Shown in pieces: positions 1 through 5,524 of a DNA stretch of 5,525 bases. The translations under genes were made by a program, and so were the position numbers. Within the stretch, counting starts at the first letter, position 1, and each line of letters starts with the position of its first letter. The notes beneath the pieces are model-generated. The model did not search any database and was not told where the DNA came from. It worked only from the letters and a program-made list of their open reading frames with translations. This stretch comes from a bacterium (GTDB lineage Bacteria > Desulfobacterota > DSWW01): the NCBI GenBank assembly GCA_030609865.1, contig JAUWSZ010000218.1, positions 1-5,525 of the forward strand, in the 5' to 3' direction.

Positions 1-1
1 C

Positions 2-695
2 CGCAACGCAGAGGGCAGCCTCGTGAACCAACTGCAGGGCCATCCTGGGTTCTACATGACCGGTCGGTTTGCCGGTCCAGCGGGAGAGCAGATCCCAGGT
101 ACCCAGGCGCAGGTGTTCGGGCACAAGGAGCCAGGTACCAACGAGGTTTCCGGAAATCTTGTTACACAGTAACTGCCGGACCTCGCGTTCGATGCTGCGC
201 TCATCACAGAGTTCAACGCGACGTGTGGCCTTTGTCCGTTGGGTTTCGATGCGTGGTAGATCGGGTGCGGGAAACGGAACATGAAGTTTTTTTTTGGAGC
301 CCGTATTCGTTGATGGTCCGTTCAACGCTTCGGGTAGCAATCGGGTAACCGCCTTGACGTAGCTTGGAGGCGATGACCTCGGCGGTAGCCTCAGGCTCAA
401 GGAACCGGGCTCGGACGACCAGTTTGGTGACTTCCCGGGTACGCCGATAGTTACACTTGGGCCCCTTTTTGTGGTTGATTAGGCCTTCGAGGCCCTTTTG
501 GGCAAAGGCGTCCCGAATCTGGTAGTAACGGGATTTTGAATATTGGAAGTCTTTTGCAGCTTGGCCCGGTCCGATTTCGGTGCACTCGCCCTGGAGGAGC
601 ATGATCAGTTTCAAGGTAGCCTCATCGTTTGGGGGAATGGACAAAGAGCCGCGAGGACCGATGAGCATGGATTTGCTTCGATCATACGTAAACAT
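2..695 (-). pseudogene. Transposase-like gene, 5' part, frameshifted at an A9 run and cut by the window edge
   Basis: An N-terminal reading frame starts at ATG 695, chosen because AGGAGG (708-703) lies 7 nt upstream; an in-frame ATG at 755 lacks such a site. Its first 136 codons hold a helix-turn-helix of the transposase type (about residues 28-80, including YSKSRYYQIRDAF and KGLEGLI) and a second HTH-like stretch (about 95-133, with ATAEVIASKLRQGGYPIATR), the two-HTH layout of IS630-like N-termini. At the nine A's (295-287) this frame runs into unrelated sequence and stops at 213. A different frame, entered by skipping one base at 287, stays open for about 95 codons to the window edge and looks protein-like (LVGTWLLVPEHLRLGTWDLL), so I take it as the second part. 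This is either a decayed gene or one expressed by slippage on the A run. No DDE residues can be assigned, and the exact IS family is not recognised. Confidence 0.62.
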
Positions 696-702
696 GTGTG
701 CC

Positions 703-708
703 CCTCCT
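703..708 (-). promoter_or_regulatory. Shine-Dalgarno site of the transposase-like gene
   Basis: AGGAGG on the minus strand, followed by 7 nt and then ATG at 695. It decides the start at 695 over the upstream in-frame ATG at 755. Confidence 0.6.
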
Positions 709-787
709 GTGCTAAGCCTAATGGACGGAACAGCAGATGCCAAATAGGATAGCAAAGAGGGGGAGAAGAGTCTAGTAAATTCTGGCG

Positions 788-831
788 GTTACATGACAAG
801 CGTGGCGATGTGTGCAATGGGGGCATGTAAC
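788..831. repeat. Inverted repeat GTTACATG / CATGTAAC, possible IS end or operator
   Basis: GTTACATG (788-795) and its exact reverse complement CATGTAAC (824-831) are separated by 28 nt. The right arm overlaps a second small palindrome, CATGT-aacg-ACATG (824-837). The repeat lies 93-136 nt upstream of the transposase-like start, where an IS terminal repeat or a transposase binding site would be expected. The spacer is too long and the arms too short for a terminator. The role is inferred from position only. Confidence 0.35.
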
Positions 832-837
832 GACATG

Positions 838-1128
838 ATACCAGTTTTTCTGTAAGTTCTTAGCCAGATGCCGTGAAGGCGGCCTAGGCGGGACACCAAT
901 TATCCGCCATATTATTATGGAATTTACTTGCTATTGTGCTGCGGTTAACTTGCTGTTCTGGCTGCATTTAAAGGGGCGACGGTGGGCGCATAAAGAACAA
1001 TGAACCCCCCCTGGAAAATCGCTGCTTTCGCGGGCATGACGGATAGTGAGAGGCATTCCATTTATCGACACCCTCCTCTGGGGAGAAGGTCACGATGAGG
1101 GGGCCTGAGGAGTGAGATGATTCGGGGT
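838..1128. other. Intergenic region without a recognisable gene
   Basis: Together with 696-837 this gives about 430 nt without a credible gene. It contains an AT-richer patch around 895-975 with a small palindrome CCATA-ttat-TATGG (907-920) and an imperfect direct repeat (926-965). This is the 3' side of the operon, where a terminator would be expected, yet the only hairpin near the stop (CCTCCTC/GAGAAGG, 1072-1089, one mismatch) has no T-run after it on either strand. No tRNA or known small RNA was seen. Confidence 0.5.
926..965. repeat. Imperfect tandem direct repeat of about 17 bp, period 22 bp
   Basis: ACTTGCTATTGTGCTGC (926-942) recurs as ACTTGCTGTTCTGGCTGC (948-965), differing by two substitutions and one inserted base. 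The repeat starts are 22 bp apart, roughly two helical turns, which would place two binding sites on one DNA face. There is no gene with a nearby start that it would obviously control except the transposase-like gene 230 bp away. It may be a chance or decayed repeat. Confidence 0.3.
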
Positions 1129-1611
1129 CTATTCGATGAGGCGAAAGCCTTTGATATCTCTCATGTTTCCGGTCCGCTCATCGTGGAACTCGATCTCCAC
1201 CCTTGCGCCGACCTTGATCTTGGAATCGTCTTCCGCCAAGAGATAGTTCTGTATGAGTGAACCTGCCCCGTCGAGCTGAACATTCCCGAAGGCGTACGGG
1301 ACCGGCCTCGCCACCCCTGTTTCCGGGTCCACGAAGGGGGCCCTCAGGATCGTGAAATTTCGTATCGTCCCTTGCGGTCCAACCTCCACGGGTTCGGTCA
1401 TCTCAGCATAACATGGGTCACAGATCTCTTTTGGCGGCGCATAGACGGTGTTGCATTTCGGGCACTTCACACCGATGATCCTGGCGTTGTCCCTCATCTC
1501 AACGAGGAATCGATTCAAGTACCGACCTGCAGAATACTGGAAGATCTGCTCGACATCGGTCCTGGAATGTACGGTCAAGAGCTCAACCTCAGGCTCATTC
1601 TCTTTACGCAT
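1129..1611 (-). CDS. DUF35 zinc-ribbon/OB-fold protein A, probable partner of thiolase-like protein 2
   Basis: A 160-residue cytoplasmic accessory subunit of the DUF35 family, which binds thiolase-superfamily enzymes that act on acyl-CoAs (BbsA in benzoylsuccinyl-CoA thiolase, ChsH2 in steroid aldolase). The N-terminal helix (about 26-45, with GRYLNRFLVEMRDNARIIG) leads into a rubredoxin-like zinc ribbon with all four cysteines: C50-P-K-C53, ten residues, C64-D-P-C67. The OB-fold follows (about 72-158: GTIRNFTI, PYAFGNVQLDGAG, GARVEIEF). Length and order match the family. The ATG at 1611 has AAGGAG (1625-1620) 8 nt upstream, and that site overlaps the TAA of the preceding thiolase-like gene, so the two are probably translated together. 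It is the last gene of the operon, and pairing with thiolase-like protein 2 is inferred from adjacency. The fold assignment is firm; the substrate is unknown. Confidence 0.9.
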   Translation of the reverse strand: MRKENEPEVELLTVHSRTDVEQIFQYSAGRYLNRFLVEMRDNARIIGVKCPKCNTVYAPPKEICDPCYAEMTEPVEVGPQGTIRNFTILRAPFVDPETGVARPVPYAFGNVQLDGAGSLIQNYLLAEDDSKIKVGARVEIEFHDERTGNMRDIKGFRLIE

Positions 1612-1619
1612 TACAATCT

Positions 1620-1625
1620 CTCCTT
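1620..1625 (-). promoter_or_regulatory. Shine-Dalgarno site overlapping the stop of thiolase-like gene 2
   Basis: Minus-strand AAGGAG is fused to the TAA stop at 1626-1624 (read TAAGGAG) and lies 8 nt before the ATG at 1611. It fixes the start of DUF35 protein A and suggests coupled translation with the upstream thiolase-like gene. Confidence 0.7.
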
Positions 1626-2784
1626 ACGCAGGCTTGTTCTTGCTGTAGAGGATCAGATCAGACCAGAAACACCCTCCAAATCCGGTGGCCAGTGCCAGCT
1701 CTACGTCAGACACCTGCCGGTCACCCGCCTTTCCCTGTATCTGGTGAGCGATTTCCGCACATCGAATCAGGCCTGTCGCCCCGATCGGGTTCGTGGAAAC
1801 AACCCCTCCGGACGGGTTGAAAGGACATTCGCCACCCATATCCGTAACGCCGTCCCAAATATACTTCGAGCCTTCCCCTTTCTTGCAGAAGCCCATATCC
1901 TCGAACCAGATCAGTCCGCCCCACGAGTAAGGCTGATACATTTCAACCACATCGATCTCTTTCAAGGGCTCCTTGATGCCTGTTTTTGCCCACAACTCCT
2001 TCGCTGCAGTCGTCAACGACAACATGCCCGTCTGCCCCATGACGTCTGAAAAACGGCTGTAGGAATGCCGACTCGCGGTCTTCACCACCCACGCCGGTTG
2101 CGGACAGATCTTCTCGGCGACATCCTCGCTCGCATAGATGACCGCACAGGCGCCATCCGTCCTCGGACACATATCGAGCAGTCTCAATGGATCCGATATC
2201 ACCGGAGAACTCAACACTTCTTCGATCGTAACCTCTTTTCGCAGGTGGGCGTAGGGATTGTTGCACGCGTGCTTTCGATCCCTCACCGAGACCCGGGCAG
2301 CATCCTTGGGCGTGGCGCCGTAGGCAGCCGCATATTCCGATGCTTCGACGGCTAGCCCCGCCAGCGCGCCCGCCATCACCCCCCTGTCGAGGATCGGGTC
2401 CGTAGCGGTCACGATCGCCCCCGTCGTATCCGACTCGGAGTTTTTCTCCCACCCGATAACGAGGAGTTTCTCGAACATTCCGGAGGCGACCATGTGATAT
2501 CCTCCGATACCAAGGGTCGTGCCGGTCGTCCCACCCGTACAGAGCTTCATGGTGGGCTTCATGAAGCCGCCCGACCCATCGATGCTCCAGCAGTCCACGT
2601 AATTGATGCCCTCGAAGTGATCCATGTTGCCGATGACCACACCATCGATGTCGTCAATGGTGAGCTCCGCGTCCTCGAGGGCACGGGTCACGGCTTCGTT
2701 GATGAGCTCCTGGCCGTTTACATCTCTTCGGATCGACTTATGGTACGTCTGCCCTGCTCCGACAATGGCGGCTCGTTTCCCCAT
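1624..2784 (-). CDS. Thiolase-superfamily protein 2 (BbsB-like type), with altered catalytic residues
   Basis: 386 residues from ATG 2784, chosen because AGGAGG (2799-2794) lies 9 nt upstream; a longer frame from 2823 would overlap the preceding gene and has no such site. The thiolase N-domain begins RAAIVGAGQT (4-13) with VASGMFEKLLVIGWEK (98-113), and the C-domain has NPSGGVVSTNPIGATG (323-338), so fold and length fit SCP2/BbsB-like thiolases. Aligned without gaps back from VASG, the nucleophile motif CxxG reads G85-T-T-G88, so Cys is absent there; Cys82 lies three residues earlier. The GHP histidine is Asn332, and the usual DAFT-like loop reads YQPYSW (283-288). The downstream DUF35 gene, 12 nt away, is the likely partner subunit. 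Possible roles are thiolysis of a beta-ketoacyl-CoA by a variant mechanism, or retro-aldol type cleavage. The family is sure; the reaction is not. Confidence 0.88.
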   Translation of the reverse strand: MGKRAAIVGAGQTYHKSIRRDVNGQELINEAVTRALEDAELTIDDIDGVVIGNMDHFEGINYVDCWSIDGSGGFMKPTMKLCTGGTTGTTLGIGGYHMVASGMFEKLLVIGWEKNSESDTTGAIVTATDPILDRGVMAGALAGLAVEASEYAAAYGATPKDAARVSVRDRKHACNNPYAHLRKEVTIEEVLSSPVISDPLRLLDMCPRTDGACAVIYASEDVAEKICPQPAWVVKTASRHSYSRFSDVMGQTGMLSLTTAAKELWAKTGIKEPLKEIDVVEMYQPYSWGGLIWFEDMGFCKKGEGSKYIWDGVTDMGGECPFNPSGGVVSTNPIGATGLIRCAEIAHQIQGKAGDRQVSDVELALATGFGGCFWSDLILYSKNKPA

Positions 2785-2793
2785 GCTCTTATA

Positions 2794-2799
2794 CCTCCT
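2794..2799 (-). promoter_or_regulatory. Shine-Dalgarno site inside the stop of thiolase-like gene 1
   Basis: Minus strand reads TAGGAGG: the TAG stop of thiolase-like gene 1 (2800-2798) is part of the AGGAGG that serves the ATG at 2784, spacing 9 nt. It decides the start of thiolase-like protein 2 and implies reinitiation or coupling. Confidence 0.7.
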
Positions 2800-3949
2800 A
2801 TTCGCTTCCCAGGATCCAGACACAGTGCGACTGGCCGCAAAGTCCGTTCACACCGTGGGCCAGGGCTGTCTTCACACCCTCTTTGACCTGCATGCCCCCC
2901 GCCTCTCCCCGAATCTGCCGAACGGCTTCGATCATTCTGTACATCCCCGCAGCGATGGCTACATGTCCGCTCAAGAGGCCTCCCGAAGGATTGACAGGGA
3001 TGTCACCATCCTTGGCGGTCGCCCCGCTCGTTACCAGCTTTCCGCCCTCTCCCTTCTTGCAGAAGCCCAAGCCCTCGGTCCACATGAGTTCCTGATAGGT
3101 GAAGGCATCGCATATCTCGGCCACGTCGATCTCTTTTCTCGGATCCTGTAGGCCCGCCATCCGATACGCCTTTTCCGCGGCCTTCTCCAGGGGTTTGCAT
3201 TCGGAAAGATCACGGTCCCCTAACTGAAAGGCATCCGCACAGAAGGAAACGCCCTTCAACCACACGGGTTTGGTCCGAAACTTCTTGGCCCGCTCTTCAT
3301 TCGCAAGGATCAGACAGCACGCGCCGTCGCTGATCGGTGAGATGTCCAAGGCCTTCAAAGGATCCGAGATTCTTTCCGATTGCATGACATCATCGACCGT
3401 AATCTTCATCGGCGACTGTGCATTCGGGTTTTCCAGGGCATTGCCGTGATTCTTGACCGAAACCCGGGCGCACTCTTCTTCCATAATCCCATACCTCTGC
3501 ATGTATTTCCTGGCTTGCAGCGCACAGGCGGTGACTATGTCCAGGCCCAGACACCTTGCATGGACCGGGTCGAAGGCTGCATTCGTTATCATGGGAGCGA
3601 TATCTCTGCTCTCGGACCCCTTGCTGTGGGCCGTAACGAGAGTGGTGCCGTACGAGCCCGAAAGGGTCCGACACGTAGCGTAGAAGGCTCCGAACGTTCC
3701 ATCCCCTTCCACACCGCTTTTGTTCTTGTCGTATCCTCCGCTCACCCCGCCGACAGGCATGCAGGATATGGTTCGCCCGTCCCAGAAGTCGTTCGATGTG
3801 GTGACCACATTGTCAATCCCATCGATACCAACGCCCGCGTCCTCCAGGGCGAGCTTGACGGCCTCATAGACCATCTCCGGGTAGTTCTGGCGCTCCTTGG
3901 AGGCCTCGATCTTCGTCTGGCCTATTCCTACGATTGCGACTCGGTCCAT
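2798..3949 (-). CDS. Thiolase-superfamily protein 1, DUF35-associated, lacking the nucleophilic Cys
   Basis: 383 residues from ATG 3949, set by AAGGAG (3963-3958) 8 nt upstream; an upstream in-frame ATG at 4009 would overlap the previous gene. It has the SCP2-type thiolase fold: MDRVAIVGIGQT at the start, GSYGTTLVTAHSKGSE (98-113) closing the first domain, ICDAFTYQELMWTEGLGFC (279-297), NPSGGLLSGHVA (320-331) and AHGVNGLCGQSHC (364-376). His329 matches the GHP-motif histidine, although the proline is Val330. The CxxG nucleophile motif is replaced by E81-G-D-G84 in an ungapped alignment, with the nearest Cys at 93. It is clearly homologous to the next gene (both share GFCKKGEG and NPSGG). The DUF35 gene just upstream, 16 nt away, is the likely partner. 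A retro-aldolase or retro-Claisen role like Ltp2 is possible; ordinary acetyl-CoA acetyltransferase activity is doubtful. Confidence 0.88.
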   Translation of the reverse strand: MDRVAIVGIGQTKIEASKERQNYPEMVYEAVKLALEDAGVGIDGIDNVVTTSNDFWDGRTISCMPVGGVSGGYDKNKSGVEGDGTFGAFYATCRTLSGSYGTTLVTAHSKGSESRDIAPMITNAAFDPVHARCLGLDIVTACALQARKYMQRYGIMEEECARVSVKNHGNALENPNAQSPMKITVDDVMQSERISDPLKALDISPISDGACCLILANEERAKKFRTKPVWLKGVSFCADAFQLGDRDLSECKPLEKAAEKAYRMAGLQDPRKEIDVAEICDAFTYQELMWTEGLGFCKKGEGGKLVTSGATAKDGDIPVNPSGGLLSGHVAIAAGMYRMIEAVRQIRGEAGGMQVKEGVKTALAHGVNGLCGQSHCVWILGSE

Positions 3950-3957
3950 TCTTTCCG

Positions 3958-3963
3958 CTCCTT
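3958..3963 (-). promoter_or_regulatory. Shine-Dalgarno site of thiolase-like gene 1
   Basis: AAGGAG on the minus strand, 3 nt after the TAG stop of DUF35 protein B (3968-3966) and 8 nt before the ATG at 3949. It decides this start over the longer frame from 4009. Confidence 0.7.
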
Positions 3964-3965
3964 TT

Positions 3966-4427
3966 CTAGTCGATGGGCCTGAAGTAGGCGATGTCCACAG
4001 TAGACCCACTTCTTGCCTCGGCGAAGACCGCCTCTACACGCATTCCTTCTTTGATGCTCTCGGGGTCCACCTCTCCGAGCAAGTGAAGGAATCCCGTGTC
4101 CGCTCCGTCGAGATTGATCAGGGCATACGCGAAGGGAGGCTTCATCGGCTGTATCGGTTCATCTCTGCGTACGATGGTGAACGTGTCCACGGCGCCCTGT
4201 CCGGACAGTTCCACCCACTGGTCGGTCGGAACGGTGCAAAAGGGGCAGTTCTTCCTCGGTGGGACGAGCACCTTGTCGCATTTCGGACAGTGTTTTCCCA
4301 GAATTTTCTTTTCGTCTCGAAGTCGCGTGAAATAGTAGCTCGCCGTTTCACCGGCCTGCCACGTATAGGGAACCTTGATCCTTCCCGCTTGAACCATGTT
4401 TTCCGCATCACGCCAATAATCACCCAT
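3966..4427 (-). CDS. DUF35 zinc-ribbon/OB-fold protein B, probable partner of thiolase-like protein 1
   Basis: A 153-residue DUF35 protein expected to bind a thiolase-superfamily subunit and help hold the acyl-CoA substrate. The N-terminal helical part (about 20-42, with YYFTRLRDEKKILG) precedes a complete zinc ribbon, C47-P-K-C50, ten residues, C61-P-F-C64, the same spacing as in DUF35 protein A. The OB-fold spans about 69-150 (GQGAVDTFTIVRR, PPFAYALINLDGAD, GMRVEAVFAEA). The ATG at 4427 has AAGGAG (4440-4435) 7 nt upstream. It lies 44 nt after the CoA-transferase-like gene, the widest gap in the operon, and 16 nt before thiolase-like gene 1. Sequence similarity to protein A outside the ribbon is modest, so the two are not a recent duplication, and each may be specific for its neighbouring thiolase-like subunit (inference). 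Confidence 0.9.
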   Translation of the reverse strand: MGDYWRDAENMVQAGRIKVPYTWQAGETASYYFTRLRDEKKILGKHCPKCDKVLVPPRKNCPFCTVPTDQWVELSGQGAVDTFTIVRRDEPIQPMKPPFAYALINLDGADTGFLHLLGEVDPESIKEGMRVEAVFAEARSGSTVDIAYFRPID

Positions 4428-4434
4428 TTCTCAT

Positions 4435-4440
4435 CTCCTT
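4435..4440 (-). promoter_or_regulatory. Shine-Dalgarno site of DUF35 protein B
   Basis: AAGGAG on the minus strand, 7 nt before the ATG at 4427, inside the 44-nt gap after the CoA-transferase-like gene. It supports this start over an internal ATG ten codons later. Confidence 0.65.
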
Positions 4441-4471
4441 GACTGGTTTCGATTCCGACAACGGGGCACGC

Positions 4472-5524
4472 CTACACCGAGTTCCACTCCGTGTCGAGGA
4501 TCGCAGGGAGCTTCTTCGCCCGTTCCTTGCCGCTCATGAAATCGAGCATCCGGATGCCCTGCGGGTCGATCTCCTGGATCAGCTCGACCTCCTGCCTTGT
4601 CGGCGCCTTGGTGACCGGGCAGTCGGCAGCCACTTCTACGGCAAATCCCGTGTTGCCCGTCACGTCCTCGGCCGTCACCCCCTTGTGCAGGGACTCGACC
4701 TTCCACTTGCCCCGCTCCACCATCTGCATCACACAGAGATTCGTGATCACGGTCATGGGGCCCGGGCGCAGGCCCTGCGCAAGACGCTCCTCATCCGTGA
4801 AATAGACACGGGTTCCGGTGATATAGTTCACCTTGGGCACGAAGACCATCTTCGAATGATTGGCGAAGTAGCAGACCCCCTTCCTGTGCAGCCCGTACAC
4901 CACCGGGGCACCCGCCCCTCCGGGCAGGCGAAGGCCCCGGGGGTTCATCTCCCCGGTGGGCTTGCCGTCTTCGCCGCGGACGGGCATGGCGAGCCAGGAG
5001 ATGTTCACATCTCCGTTCGCATCGAGCTGGCCGCTGGAAATCGCCTCCACGTCCCCTTTGCCCCGCAGGTGGAGCGCATCGATACACTGTGTCATCGACC
5101 AGAGCCCGGCAGAGAACTTCGTGCACGCCGCCTCCGAGTTGTGGAACCCCATCTGGAACGGATACGGGTCCACCCCGCTGTAGCCCACGATGAAGGCATT
5201 CGGTGCGTGGGTGAGCTTGGCGAGCATGTAGGCCGCGTAAGCAAGCGGCGTGAACGACCCGAGCACGATCGCATCCCCGTCGTCGATCTGCCGGGCCAGG
5301 CTGGCTACCATCTGGTCGGCAGGATCGAACGAGTCGGCAGGCGTATCGGTGATCTTGTCCGGGAACTCGATCCTCTTGACCTTCTGGGCCAGGGCGACGA
5401 TCTTCTTCTGCGCCCCCTCCCCTCCCACATTCGCCTGGTAGGCCTCTTCGCTCTCGCCCATGGTGTCTTGAATGTACTGCTGCGCGTTCTTCTTGTCCCC
5501 GAGCCCCTGTGTATCCTTCATCAT
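4472..5524 (-). CDS. Class I CoA-transferase beta-subunit-like protein (GctB/IpdB family), 5' end beyond window
   Basis: 350 residues are visible, ending at TAG 4474-4472; the reading frame is open to the window edge, so the true start may lie further upstream. Residues about 68-325 match the glutaconate CoA-transferase subunit B family: ADQMVASLARQI (69-80), THAPNAFIVGYSGVD (105-119), SSGQLDANGDVNISWLA (163-179), LPGGAGAP (200-207) and NTGFAVEV (291-298). Remembered GctB sequence aligned over the segment from AP to SG places catalytic Glu54 opposite Tyr115, so CoA transfer through a glutamyl-CoA intermediate is unlikely. The related IpdAB enzyme also lacks this Glu and hydrolyses a steroid ring, which makes a C-C hydrolase an attractive alternative. 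The first 65 residues are extra relative to GctB and resemble the end of an A subunit. It is the first visible gene of the operon. The fold is confident; the reaction is inferred. Confidence 0.85.
   Translation of the reverse strand: MMKDTQGLGDKKNAQQYIQDTMGESEEAYQANVGGEGAQKKIVALAQKVKRIEFPDKITDTPADSFDPADQMVASLARQIDDGDAIVLGSFTPLAYAAYMLAKLTHAPNAFIVGYSGVDPYPFQMGFHNSEAACTKFSAGLWSMTQCIDALHLRGKGDVEAISSGQLDANGDVNISWLAMPVRGEDGKPTGEMNPRGLRLPGGAGAPVVYGLHRKGVCYFANHSKMVFVPKVNYITGTRVYFTDEERLAQGLRPGPMTVITNLCVMQMVERGKWKVESLHKGVTAEDVTGNTGFAVEVAADCPVTKAPTRQEVELIQEIDPQGIRMLDFMSGKERAKKLPAILDTEWNSV

Larger units (their letters stand above)
1..840 (-). mobile_element. Partial insertion sequence (left boundary outside window, right boundary uncertain)
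   Basis: The transposase-like gene points away from the catabolic operon and runs off the left edge. Its upstream end has an inverted repeat ending near 837, which I use as a rough guess for the element boundary. No target-site duplication or matching opposite end can be seen, because the other end is not in the window. The assignment rests on the double HTH, the two-frame structure and the position of the repeat. Confidence 0.35.

Noticed and set aside
52..282. 76-residue minus-strand frame after the A run, reached by a -1 shift
   Set aside because: It meets a stop (TAG at 54-52), and its sequence looks less protein-like than the frame reached by skipping one A, which stays open to the edge.
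749..799. Possible promoter for the transposase-like gene: TTGTCA (799-794) with weak -10 candidates downstream on the minus strand
   Set aside because: The -35 resembles the consensus, but hexamers at the right distance match TATAAT at about three of six positions, so there is no credible pair.
2..837. CRISPR array or phage attachment site in the IS/intergenic region
   Set aside because: No regularly spaced repeats and no tRNA end; the few repeats seen are single pairs.
1072..1089. Hairpin CCTCCTC-TGGG-GAGAAGG downstream of the operon, considered as its terminator
   Set aside because: One mismatch in a 7-bp stem and no T-run after it on the minus strand; too weak to call.
1372..2049. 225-residue plus-strand frame opposite the thiolase/DUF35 genes
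   Set aside because: It is antisense to two well-supported genes, has no recognisable domain, and is expected from GC-rich codon bias.
3966..4009. Longer start for thiolase-like protein 1 at 4009, overlapping DUF35 protein B
   Set aside because: The extra 20 residues lack family similarity, and the ATG at 3949 has a strong SD directly upstream.
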